Shown here: piece by piece, positions 35,311 to 43,145 of the stretch
Numbering within the stretch: the first letter of the stretch is position 1
How the letters are laid out: each line of letters opens with the position of its first letter
Source of the DNA: DMER01 sp003451645
GTDB taxonomy: Bacteria; Pseudomonadota; Alphaproteobacteria; Micropepsales; Micropepsaceae
Direction of reading: 5' to 3'
Assembly (NCBI GenBank): GCA_031976175.1
Contig: DALYLR010000004.1
Location: 1-64,000 of the forward strand
Length of the DNA: 64,000 bases
Notes under the pieces: generated by a model
Database searches by the model: none
The model's input: only the letters and a program-made list of their open reading frames with translations
What the model was told of the DNA's origin: nothing
Translations under genes and position numbers: made by a program

Positions 35311-36390
35311 TTAGGCTGATTTTTTGTTTGGATCGCTCAAGACACCGCGGCGGATTTGATCAAGCTCGATCGATTCGAACAGCGCTTTGAAGTTGCCCTC
35401 ACCAAAGCCGTCATTGCCCTTGCGCTGAATGATCTCAAAGAAGATCGGACCGATCGCATTTTGGGTGAAGATTTGCAGCAGGATGCCGGAGCCCTCCACC
35501 GGCGCGCCATCGATCAGGATGGAATTGCGCCGCAGCCGCGCGAGGTCCTCCCCATGGCCCTTCACGCGCGCATCGACCTGATCGTAATAGGTGTCGAGCG
35601 TCGATTGGAAAGGGACAGCATGGGTGCGCAGGCCTTCGACGGTCGCATAGATATCGTTCGTAGACAGAGCAATATGCTGGATGCCCTCGCCCTTGTATTC
35701 GTTGAGATACTCCGCGATCTGGGACTTGTCGTCAGAGCTCTCATTGATCGGAATGCGGATCTTTCCGCATGGGCTGGTCATCGCGCGGCTTTTGAGCCCG
35801 GTCAGCTTTCCTTCGATGTCGAAATATTTGATCTCGCGGAAATTGAAGAGCCGCTCATAGAAGCCCGCCCACACATCCATGTTCCCGCGATAGACGTTGT
35901 GGGTGACATGGTCGATCTCATAGAGGCCCTGGCCGAAATGGTTGAAGCCTTGCGCCTTGTCCGTGGGCACGAAGTCGACATCATAGATGCTGGAGCCCTC
36001 ATAGCGGTCTACGAAATAGAGCACGCTGCCGCCGATCCCTTCGATCGCGGGGATGTTCAACTCCATGGGCCCAACCCTGCCTTCGACCGGCGTGGCGCCG
36101 AGGCTCAACGCCCGCTTGAAGGCCGCACCTGCGTCCTTAACCCGAAACGCCATCGCACAGGCAGAAGGGCCGTGTGCCCGCGCGAACCGGGCGCCGTGGC
36201 TGTCAGGCTCGGCATTCACGATGAAGTTGACATGGCCCTGCCGGTACAGCGTCACCGCCTTGGAGCGATGTTTGCCCACCGCCCGGAACCCCATGGTCTC
36301 AAACCAGCGGCCCAACGCATTGACGTCGGGTGCCGTATACTCAACGAATTCAAAGCCATCCGTCCCCATGGGGTTATGCGCTGCGGTCAT
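35311..36390 (-). CDS. hppD: 4-hydroxyphenylpyruvate dioxygenase
   Basis: A 359-residue two-domain vicinal-oxygen-chelate enzyme. FEFVEYTAPDVNALGRWFETMGF opens the first domain; the second has the iron-binding His in IDHVTHNVYRG, a His in EGIQHIALSTNDIY, and the Glu in FFEIIQRKGNDGFGEGNFKALFES. It converts 4-hydroxyphenylpyruvate to homogentisate. ATG 36390 is chosen because the longer frame to 36444 would run through the palindrome at 36434. First gene of the operon. Confidence 0.96.
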   Translation of the reverse strand: MTAAHNPMGTDGFEFVEYTAPDVNALGRWFETMGFRAVGKHRSKAVTLYRQGHVNFIVNAEPDSHGARFARAHGPSACAMAFRVKDAGAAFKRALSLGATPVEGRVGPMELNIPAIEGIGGSVLYFVDRYEGSSIYDVDFVPTDKAQGFNHFGQGLYEIDHVTHNVYRGNMDVWAGFYERLFNFREIKYFDIEGKLTGLKSRAMTSPCGKIRIPINESSDDKSQIAEYLNEYKGEGIQHIALSTNDIYATVEGLRTHAVPFQSTLDTYYDQVDARVKGHGEDLARLRRNSILIDGAPVEGSGILLQIFTQNAIGPIFFEIIQRKGNDGFGEGNFKALFESIELDQIRRGVLSDPNKKSA

Positions 36391-36433
36391 GAGATGTGTT
36401 TTACCTTTCTGGCCGTCCAAGATTGGCGGCGAC

Positions 36434-36455
36434 ATTAGTTTCATCTGAAACTAAT
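36434..36455. promoter_or_regulatory. Perfect 22-bp palindrome, candidate MarR operator for the hppD operon
   Basis: Arms ATTAGTTTCA (36434-36443) and TGAAACTAAT (36446-36455) are perfect inverted repeats with a 2-bp TC centre. The site starts 44 bp upstream of the hppD start codon. Size, symmetry and AT-rich arms fit MarR-family operators, and the operon's last gene is a marR. It could also affect the divergent prohibitin-like gene. Operator function is inferred, not shown. Confidence 0.7.
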
Positions 36456-36683
36456 CTTCAAGCCCCCCACAGTGCACATGCGAGCGGCGGCTTTGGTGCA
36501 AGCCTCGCCGCCTCAATGGTTGCGGTGGGGCGTCGCACTTCCTACATCTACTCCGTGTGTCCAAGCCACGAGGCCAGGGGCTGCCCCTCGGCGGCAATGC
36601 AGCTATTATTCGCGAGATCGCAAAGAGATTCGGGCCAGGCGAGCGTGGCGTGGCGTTTCACAGCACAACCAAAGGAGCACAGG

Positions 36684-37601
36684 ATGGTCGACCAAATCCC
36701 CCGGATGGGCCGCGGAAATCAGGCGCCGGGTCAGCCCCCGCGCAATGCCTCAGGATTGATCACAACCGGCGTCATCGCGCTGATTGTGATTGCTGTGCTA
36801 GCGTGGCTCAACCCCTTTTACATCGTCCAAACAGGCACCGTTGGGGTGAAGCAGAGCCTGGGCCAGACCGTTGGCACCATCGAGCCCGGTTGGGACATCG
36901 TGCTGCCCTGGCAGAATGTGGTGACCTACTCCACGCGTGAGGAGCTCAAGCGCTTCACCGAAGTGAGCGCCTTTTCAAAGGACGTTCAGGAATCAAAGAA
37001 CATTGTGTCCGTCAATTACCGCCTCGACGGCTCCCGCGCGGCGGATGTCCACAAGAATTTGGGGCGCAATTTTGCGGAGAAGATTATCGATCCCGCGATC
37101 CAAAAGCGCTTGAAGGAAATCTACAGCCGCTATGACGCGACCGAGATTGTCCGCAAACGCGAACTCGTGGGCAAGGAGGTCGAGCAGCAGGTGAAAGAGA
37201 ATATGCCGCCCGGCGTGATAGTCCAAACCGTGCAGATCGAGAATATCGAGTTCAGCGCCGCCTACACAGAAGCGATCGAGGCGGCCGCGCGCGCGCAGGC
37301 CGAGGTCAAAAAGACCGAGCAAGAATTGGCACGCCAAAAGTTTGAGGCCGAAAAAGTGGTCGTCAATGCCGAAGCCGCCGCAAAGGCGCGGCGGGCCCAG
37401 GCTGAGGCTGAGGCTGATGCGATCCGCCTGCGCGGTGAAGCCGAGGCGCTGGCGATCAAGGCCCGCGCGGAGGCGCTAAAGGACAGCCCGGCACTGATCC
37501 AACTGACGGCTGCAGAGAAATGGAACGGCGTCTTGCCGCAAACCATGGTGCCGGGCTCGGCGGTACCGTTTGTCAGTGTCCCGACAAATGCTCAGCGCTG
37601 A
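36684..37601 (+). CDS. Prohibitin/SPFH (band 7) family membrane protein
   Basis: A 305-residue protein with one N-terminal membrane helix (about 26-44), an SPFH domain (about 45-210, with VGVKQSLGQTVGTIEPGWDIVLPWQNV) and a long charged coiled coil (about 190-270, Ala/Glu/Lys/Arg-rich). A strong AAGGAG lies upstream of ATG 36684; upstream starts are ignored. It likely forms ring scaffolds in the membrane, perhaps controlling FtsH-type proteolysis. It converges on the dipeptidase gene with a 10-bp overlap. Confidence 0.9.
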   Translation: MVDQIPRMGRGNQAPGQPPRNASGLITTGVIALIVIAVLAWLNPFYIVQTGTVGVKQSLGQTVGTIEPGWDIVLPWQNVVTYSTREELKRFTEVSAFSKDVQESKNIVSVNYRLDGSRAADVHKNLGRNFAEKIIDPAIQKRLKEIYSRYDATEIVRKRELVGKEVEQQVKENMPPGVIVQTVQIENIEFSAAYTEAIEAAARAQAEVKKTEQELARQKFEAEKVVVNAEAAAKARRAQAEAEADAIRLRGEAEALAIKARAEALKDSPALIQLTAAEKWNGVLPQTMVPGSAVPFVSVPTNAQR

Positions 37602-38362
37602 GCGGGTCCTCTGACGATCTCAAAGTCGAAGGCCTGCCGCTCCATGTCGTTTTTGGGCGGCAGGCTGAAATGCCACCATTCGCGGGGATAGGCAGCGAAG
37701 CCTTGGGCCGTCATGGCATCCTTTAGACGGCCGCGATTGGCGGCTTGCTCTGGAGAGACTTCGGCACCCGCCCAAGCCAGCGGGTCAAAGCAATCGAAGC
37801 CCGTTCCCATGTCGGCTTCGGTGGCCGATCGCGGTCCGCCACAAGACGGTGCAGGCTGATTGCCTGGAACCGCAGGATTGCTCAGACGCACAAGCGTGAG
37901 ATCGACGGCCAGCCCCGTCGAATGGCCACTGCGCTTGGCAATATAGCCTTCATCGATCAACTGCCCGGCGGGTAATGCTGGATGATAGATGCTCCGGCGA
38001 TCATCCGCTTCTTGCGTGTAGGTCACCAGGTCGGCGACTGCACGCGCGGGCCGGTAGCAGTCGAACACCATGAGGCCAAGCCCTGATTGCTTAAGGGCCT
38101 CATGCGCAGATTTGAGCGCGAGCGCCGCCCGCCGTCTGAGAATGCACGCGCCAACTTGATAGCCGCGCAAGGTGCGCCCAATCACATTGTTGGGTGTGGC
38201 GTAGCGCATGTCCTGAGCGATGCCAGGCGCAATATCCCTCAGATAGACAAAGCCATCAGGAAGAGTGCTCCGCGAAGCCCTCGCGGACTGCAGCCCAACC
38301 GCCGCGGCCAGGACGGCACACATGGCAAGGCTCACGCCAAGCCTAGGGCTCCGTCCGGCCAT
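37592..38362 (-). CDS. D-alanyl-D-alanine dipeptidase-like enzyme (VanX/DdpX, M15D)
   Basis: A 256-residue exported protein with a signal peptide (about 1-29). Zinc ligands are H147 and D154 in SGHSTGLAVDLTL and H231 in EWWHF, with catalytic E228. Arg104 in DCYRPARA is the VanX/DdpX substrate Arg. A Ser/Pro/Cys-rich insertion (about 161-190) is present. It would hydrolyse D-Ala-D-Ala or related dipeptides in the periplasm; no vancomycin-resistance genes accompany it. It overlaps the upstream gene by 20 bp. Confidence 0.9.
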   Translation of the reverse strand: MAGRSPRLGVSLAMCAVLAAAVGLQSARASRSTLPDGFVYLRDIAPGIAQDMRYATPNNVIGRTLRGYQVGACILRRRAALALKSAHEALKQSGLGLMVFDCYRPARAVADLVTYTQEADDRRSIYHPALPAGQLIDEGYIAKRSGHSTGLAVDLTLVRLSNPAVPGNQPAPSCGGPRSATEADMGTGFDCFDPLAWAGAEVSPEQAANRGRLKDAMTAQGFAAYPREWWHFSLPPKNDMERQAFDFEIVRGPAQR

Positions 38363-38921
38363 TGTGGTAGAGACAATAGGTCAGAGGGATGTAGCTGCGG
38401 TTCGTGAAAAACACGCGGAAATCCGGCCTGCCCTTGCGAGGCACCGGACAGAACCACTCACCAAAGGGCTGCCCACTCGCCGTCAGCCGGGTGCAGCCTG
38501 GCGAGGTTGAACTGTTGCTATATTCGTCGGTCGGCAACAAGAGATACGCACCAGCCTGGTTCAAGGGATCTTCAGCGCCAGGAACCGGCTCTCCACCGCC
38601 AGTGTTCGCGCGGATCATAACGATCGATTTGGGCGCCTCGGGGTCGAGGTCTTCATAGAAGCGCAAATTATATTCGTGCGACTCGCCACCCGGCGCCACT
38701 GTCCAGCAAGTGCACAACGGGCTGGGGCTTGCTTCACACGCATCCAGATGCTCACGCGCCATGCGGATCTCCTCCGCATAGTCATTGTTTGGCAGCGACG
38801 TGCCCGAACACATGCCGTATTCGACACAAATGAGCTTGTAGCCATAGATCAAGCCAAACGCCGCCATGAGCGCGACGATCACGACAATGACCAGCTCGAC
38901 CAATTTGCTAAGCCTACTCAT
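38343..38921 (-). CDS. Hypothetical membrane-anchored, Cys-containing protein
   Basis: A 192-residue protein with one N-terminal membrane helix (about 8-29) and a periplasmic or extracellular part containing seven cysteines (CVEYGMC, DACEAS, LCTC, PGCTRL, WFCPVP) and one near the end (TYCLYH). The family is unknown to me. Its stop overlaps the start of the dipeptidase gene, which supports it being a real coupled gene. Disulphide-stabilised fold likely; role unknown. Confidence 0.65.
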   Translation of the reverse strand: MSRLSKLVELVIVVIVALMAAFGLIYGYKLICVEYGMCSGTSLPNNDYAEEIRMAREHLDACEASPSPLCTCWTVAPGGESHEYNLRFYEDLDPEAPKSIVMIRANTGGGEPVPGAEDPLNQAGAYLLLPTDEYSNSSTSPGCTRLTASGQPFGEWFCPVPRKGRPDFRVFFTNRSYIPLTYCLYHNGRTEP

Positions 38922-38958
38922 AGTCTGCCGCCCCTACCCCCGCCGCACTCGTCAAAAC

Positions 38959-40605
38959 TCAATCGTTACACACATTGCCGCGGAACCGGAACCGCGCCGT
39001 CGTGACGTCGCCACGACCGCAATCCCCAGCGATGCAACGGCACTCGTCCCCGTAAGCGATCTGATTGGTGCTCGCCTCACCGGTTGTGTGGGCATCCGTC
39101 ACCAGACCTTTGCGGACATCGCGCATCACCACACCGGAGATCCGGCTATTGGTGCCTTGTAACTCTATCCCGGTCTTAAAGCCTTGAATGTACACCCCGC
39201 CCGCCGTCACGACGCCAGATGCCTGACCGAAACCGCCGGTTTGAATGGCGAGTATTCCGTGGCTGCCCGAGGCCGCCGTGATGGTCACACCCCGCAGGGT
39301 GATACCGCGATCAGGATAGGCCCCGGACAAGAACCCCGCAATGCCATGCGATCCACCGCGCACATAGACCGAGGTGAGGTCCGCGCGCGAGTCGTCCAAG
39401 AACAATGCAGGCGTTCCGCTGAAGCTTGGACGTACAGACGGAACCGCGCGATCCGGCGGATAAATCTGCGCCCCCGGCGGCGGCAGTTCTGGATAGCCAT
39501 TTGGCGGCGGCACATCATGGGGACCAGGTGTCCCCGGATAACCGGGCTGTGCGTAGCCATTTGGCGGATAGCCAGGCGCCGGATATCCCGGCACCGGATA
39601 GCCCGAAGCTGGCGGATAATAGCCGCCTGGATTGCCACCGCCCATGTAAGGGGCGTCGGGGTCTTCAGCCAGATAACGGATGGGCGCATCGCGGAAGGAT
39701 GGCTCTGTGCCATAGGCGTCAGGCGCAAAGGTCACATCGCCATTTGTCCCAATGCTCGCATTGTTGAGGACCACGGCTGTGCGCGACGCCGCGACCGCAG
39801 GCCCGCCGGCAAATACCCAGAGACCGGCAGCCCCCACCCTCGCGTCATAGCCCTTAATGCCCGCCGCCGATCGCGGCGCATTGATCCGGACATTATTCAG
39901 CTGCAGCCGAGCGTTCTCTACCAGCATGCAAGCAGGTCCGCCCTCGGACTGGAAATCGAGGTTGGAAATCAACACTTCCGTGGCGGGTCCCCGCACGGTC
40001 ACACAAGGGCCATAGCCGGTGCGCACTTCGGCGCGCGCGCGAGGGTCCGCATCGGACGTGCCGGTGATCTCGAGACTTTCTTCGATGATGACGTTACCCT
40101 GACACGCAGGGCCAGGATATCCACCCACGACCTGGATTTTCGCGACATCCCGATAGCGGCTGCGGCGTGTGCCGGCGGCATTGACCGCCTCTTGCAGTGA
40201 GCGGAACTCTCCCGATCCATCGCAGCGCACGACAATAACATCGCGCTCGGGGTAGTCGTCATGCGGAGGATGACCATCGTCGTGGCATCCACCGCTTTGG
40301 TGACACGCCGGGCGGGAGATAACCGGGCGTTTGCGCGGCGCCCTGCACCCCGTTGGGCGTTGCCAGCACGGCCGGATCACCGGGCGATGACCGCAGCCCC
40401 CGCCGCTGCAGCTTGACGACACAGGCTCATGGACCGGCCTGCGCGAGGCACCACGATCCCATTTGATATTGGGGAATGTATAGGGATCGACATGAGCCGG
40501 ATCGCTCAGCGCTTCCGCCTGCGACGCACTATAGGCAAAAGCGCCCGGCGCGCCAAACGCGAGCAACCCGAAAAGAATGGCGCAAAGCGCCGCGATCGAC
40601 TTCAT
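38959..40605 (-). CDS. Secreted right-handed beta-helix protein with Pro/Gly/Tyr-rich loop
   Basis: A 548-residue exported protein: signal peptide ending AFA, a Cys/His/Pro-rich segment (about 55-120), then parallel beta-helix-like repeats (ISNLDFQSEGGPACMLVENARLQLNNVRI; GVTITAASGSHGILAIQ). A low-complexity insertion (about 315-390) is built of PGY/PPNGY-type repeats. The C-terminal part is Cys-rich (DECRCIAGDCG). It looks like a surface or secreted structural protein. It lies 37 bp upstream of the Cys protein gene. Confidence 0.7.
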   Translation of the reverse strand: MKSIAALCAILFGLLAFGAPGAFAYSASQAEALSDPAHVDPYTFPNIKWDRGASRRPVHEPVSSSCSGGGCGHRPVIRPCWQRPTGCRAPRKRPVISRPACHQSGGCHDDGHPPHDDYPERDVIVVRCDGSGEFRSLQEAVNAAGTRRSRYRDVAKIQVVGGYPGPACQGNVIIEESLEITGTSDADPRARAEVRTGYGPCVTVRGPATEVLISNLDFQSEGGPACMLVENARLQLNNVRINAPRSAAGIKGYDARVGAAGLWVFAGGPAVAASRTAVVLNNASIGTNGDVTFAPDAYGTEPSFRDAPIRYLAEDPDAPYMGGGNPGGYYPPASGYPVPGYPAPGYPPNGYAQPGYPGTPGPHDVPPPNGYPELPPPGAQIYPPDRAVPSVRPSFSGTPALFLDDSRADLTSVYVRGGSHGIAGFLSGAYPDRGITLRGVTITAASGSHGILAIQTGGFGQASGVVTAGGVYIQGFKTGIELQGTNSRISGVVMRDVRKGLVTDAHTTGEASTNQIAYGDECRCIAGDCGRGDVTTARFRFRGNVCND

Positions 40606-40691
40606 GTGGCTGTCCCCGCTTGTTCATTGGCCCGTTTAGTCCAGCCGTGCTTCGTATCGTGTTGATCCGCTAAACACATGATGGCGCACCC

Positions 40692-42551
40692 TCATTCAAC
40701 CTGGAACGGACCATCATCCGCGGGCCTCGTCCTGCGCACCGGGCGGCGCGGCCGCTCCGGCTTGCGCTCGCGAACCCTTTGACGCTCAGTCCGGCGTGGC
40801 GCAGGCTCAGCTTTCGCCGGTTCTTCCGCCTCCACGGGCTGCGCATCTTCATCGACAACCGGCGCCTGCTCCTCAGCCCGCACCGGAGCCGTTTCGAGGA
40901 GGCGCAAGAACTCTGCCTTTGCGGGAGAGAATCCGGCCACCGCAGCCCCTTGGCGGTAACGGTTGGCCTTGTCTTCCAATTTCTCAACCCCGTCAGCGCC
41001 CTGCGTATAAAGTTCGGAGAGCGCATACATCGCCTCGCCGTCACCCTGATTTGCTGCCGACAGCAGCCAGCGCTCGGCGCGCACGAAATCCTTTACCACG
41101 CCGATTCCCTTGACATACATGATGCCAAGGCATCGTTGCGCCCGCACATAGCCGCGCGTTGCAGCAATTTGGAACAGACGCACCGTTTGTAAGCCAGTCA
41201 GTTGCCCGGTTTCTTCTTCACCGACAAAATCCTGGAACTTCTTCACAGCCACCGAAGCCGGCAAGCCATCGGCGCGGTTGAAGTTCAAGAATTTGAGCAT
41301 ATCCATCCGGATCGAGGGGCTGATGACCCGGTCGCCCAGGGCGACGGCGCGCGCACGTTCGGCGCTCATTGGGCACTCGTCCGTATGGACCAGTCCCGAC
41401 AGCGTTTCGCCGCCGTCGCGTGTCTCAGAGGCATAATACTCAAACGGCGAGAGCCAGCGCCGCGCTTTGCCCTTTGCAATATAATCGATGTCGTCGCCCT
41501 CGGACTTCACGCCTGGCGGGCGCACTTCAGGCGGACGCGCACCGCGGCGCGCCGGCCCAGGCGGAGGAGCCTCCCCCCCTTCCTCAGCACCACCACCAAC
41601 ATAGCTCTTCAGCGCATCGATGAATTTCTGCGCAAACGGATGGCGGTCCCGCAGCGCGAGATTATAGTGCATCAACGCCTCAACCGGGCTTGCCGTAAAG
41701 ATCGCGGCAGTCGAGTCCCGGAAATCCGGGGCCCCGCAAATCGCCGGCTCCCCATACAACCAGCCCCACCAATTGCTCTCCCGGCACATGTCGACCGGCC
41801 AGCGGCCATTGCGGCCATTGGAATGGTCGCCCTTCTCAAGAGACCCGCCGGATGGACCACCCGCAGGCGCAATATGGCGCTGTTGGCCAAAGGGGCGGAT
41901 GATCGGCCGGATAACACTGGACGGGCGAATCCCACGGCCCTCAAGGCCGGTGCGCTCCGCCACGACGGGATCGTAGAACATCCCAAGTTTCAGGTGACCG
42001 CCACCGCCCCGGCAGGCATGAATATAGACAATGCGGTTGCGGGCATCCGCTCGCTCGTCCTGGAGCAAACTGGAGTAAATTTTGCGCGCCTCGCGCTCGG
42101 CGGCAGCGATGCTGTCCACCGTCGCCTGCGCCGCCGGATCGACGTGCAGATATTCCATCGCATTGGGATTGCGGGAGGCAATGAAATACCAAACAAAAGC
42201 CTCGACCGTGTCCTTATATAGTTTGTCGTCGCCGCGCTTGGCGGAATAAATGTCTCCAAGCCGCAACTGCGCGAAAATATCGTTCTCCTGCCACGCGGCC
42301 TTACGCAGCAGCCTGATCGCCTCGTCCTTGCGGCCTTCAGAGTATGACCGCTCCCCTTCGATGCCGGTCGCATTTGCAGGCACGACCAACGCACCGAGGA
42401 GCACCGCCGTCACTGCGAGTGCCAAGGCGGCCCGCGCGACAGCAAGGCGCGAGCCCACCCACATTGACGCGGTCCGAACACATCGCGCGAGAGCCGGACG
42501 CCGTCCGGTAAGCCCTTGCGTCCGCTTTTGGGTTTGAAGCATTCGCTTCAT
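40692..42551 (-). CDS. Exported SEL1-repeat protein
   Basis: A 619-residue protein with an N-terminal signal or anchor (SRLAVARAALALAVTAVLLGALVVPANA). TPR/SEL1-type helix repeats are seen early (GIEGERSYSEGRKDEAIRLLRKAA) and clearly near the C-terminus (AATRGYVRAQRCLGIMYVKGIGVVKD, ANQGDGEAMYALSELYTQG). A basic and acidic low-complexity tail (PRRTERQRVRERKPE) ends it. ATG 42551 has a G-rich ribosome site; upstream starts are unlikely. SEL1 proteins scaffold complexes; partner unknown. Confidence 0.8.
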   Translation of the reverse strand: MKRMLQTQKRTQGLTGRRPALARCVRTASMWVGSRLAVARAALALAVTAVLLGALVVPANATGIEGERSYSEGRKDEAIRLLRKAAWQENDIFAQLRLGDIYSAKRGDDKLYKDTVEAFVWYFIASRNPNAMEYLHVDPAAQATVDSIAAAEREARKIYSSLLQDERADARNRIVYIHACRGGGGHLKLGMFYDPVVAERTGLEGRGIRPSSVIRPIIRPFGQQRHIAPAGGPSGGSLEKGDHSNGRNGRWPVDMCRESNWWGWLYGEPAICGAPDFRDSTAAIFTASPVEALMHYNLALRDRHPFAQKFIDALKSYVGGGAEEGGEAPPPGPARRGARPPEVRPPGVKSEGDDIDYIAKGKARRWLSPFEYYASETRDGGETLSGLVHTDECPMSAERARAVALGDRVISPSIRMDMLKFLNFNRADGLPASVAVKKFQDFVGEEETGQLTGLQTVRLFQIAATRGYVRAQRCLGIMYVKGIGVVKDFVRAERWLLSAANQGDGEAMYALSELYTQGADGVEKLEDKANRYRQGAAVAGFSPAKAEFLRLLETAPVRAEEQAPVVDEDAQPVEAEEPAKAEPAPRRTERQRVRERKPERPRRPVRRTRPADDGPFQVE

Positions 42552-43145
42552 TGGCCCCCCTAATTGACACCAAAACACGCAGTATCTACTCGCCAACCGG
42601 CTTTGTGGCCGACCGCGTTGAGTCAGGTTACCCAAAACCGTCCTCCGCACTGCATCGGCCGCTCGAACAACCGTGACCCTTTCAGCAACGCTATCCACAC
42701 AGACTCAGGTGTTAATGCGCTCATTCAGACGCAAAGTCGGCTCCCAAGTCAATGGAAAGACGCCCCTTTTCCGAAATGTTAAGGACATTACGGCAATTAA
42801 ATGAACGCCGTGTGACGATTGTTGCGTCCTTGAAATCATTTAACGCCTTGAGAAAATTCATATTTTCGCGACTGGTTGCGCGACACCGCCGGATGGTGCG
42901 AAAGCGTGTGCTGGCCGGCAGGCCGCACGCAAGCGCGGACTACGGTAGCATTCGCACCCATCATTTATCTCTGATGGCAGGTAACAAGCGCGATTCCACT
43001 CCCACATCGATGCCGAGCCGGCAAACACACGTCCCACTCAGAAAAATTTCGGTGCGCCGGAAGAATATGGGTACTCGGGCCGTTGCAGCGCATGCAGCCG
43101 CCCGTGTTTACTGGTCAAGCCAACTGACTTAACCGCTAGCGGATT
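42552..43145. other. 594-bp non-coding gap at the edge of the injection-system locus
   Basis: I see no convincing gene. A 126-codon plus-strand frame (42752-43132) has no recognisable domain, no good ribosome site and unusual composition. A 10-bp palindrome CCGCTAGCGG lies at 43133-43142, 3 bp after the end of the 1109-residue gene, possibly part of a weak terminator. No tRNA or obvious attachment site is visible. Confidence 0.5.

Noticed and set aside
35356..36438. 360-codon plus-strand open frame opposite hppD
   Set aside because: Mirror frame of a well-supported enzyme gene; no recognisable protein features.
37592..38362. Vancomycin-resistance vanX
   Set aside because: The enzyme family fits, but there is no vanH/vanA/vanRS context and the host is Gram-negative; a housekeeping D-Ala-D-Ala dipeptidase is more likely.
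39184..40200. 338-codon plus-strand frame opposite the beta-helix protein gene
   Set aside because: The minus-strand product has a signal peptide and repeat pattern; the plus-strand product has neither.
41202..42221. 339-codon plus-strand frame opposite the SEL1 protein gene
   Set aside because: Antisense shadow; Arg/Ala-rich with no domain.
42752..43132. 126-codon plus-strand frame in the gap before the eCIS locus
   Set aside because: Basic, low-information product, no ribosome site and no recognisable family; treated as non-coding.
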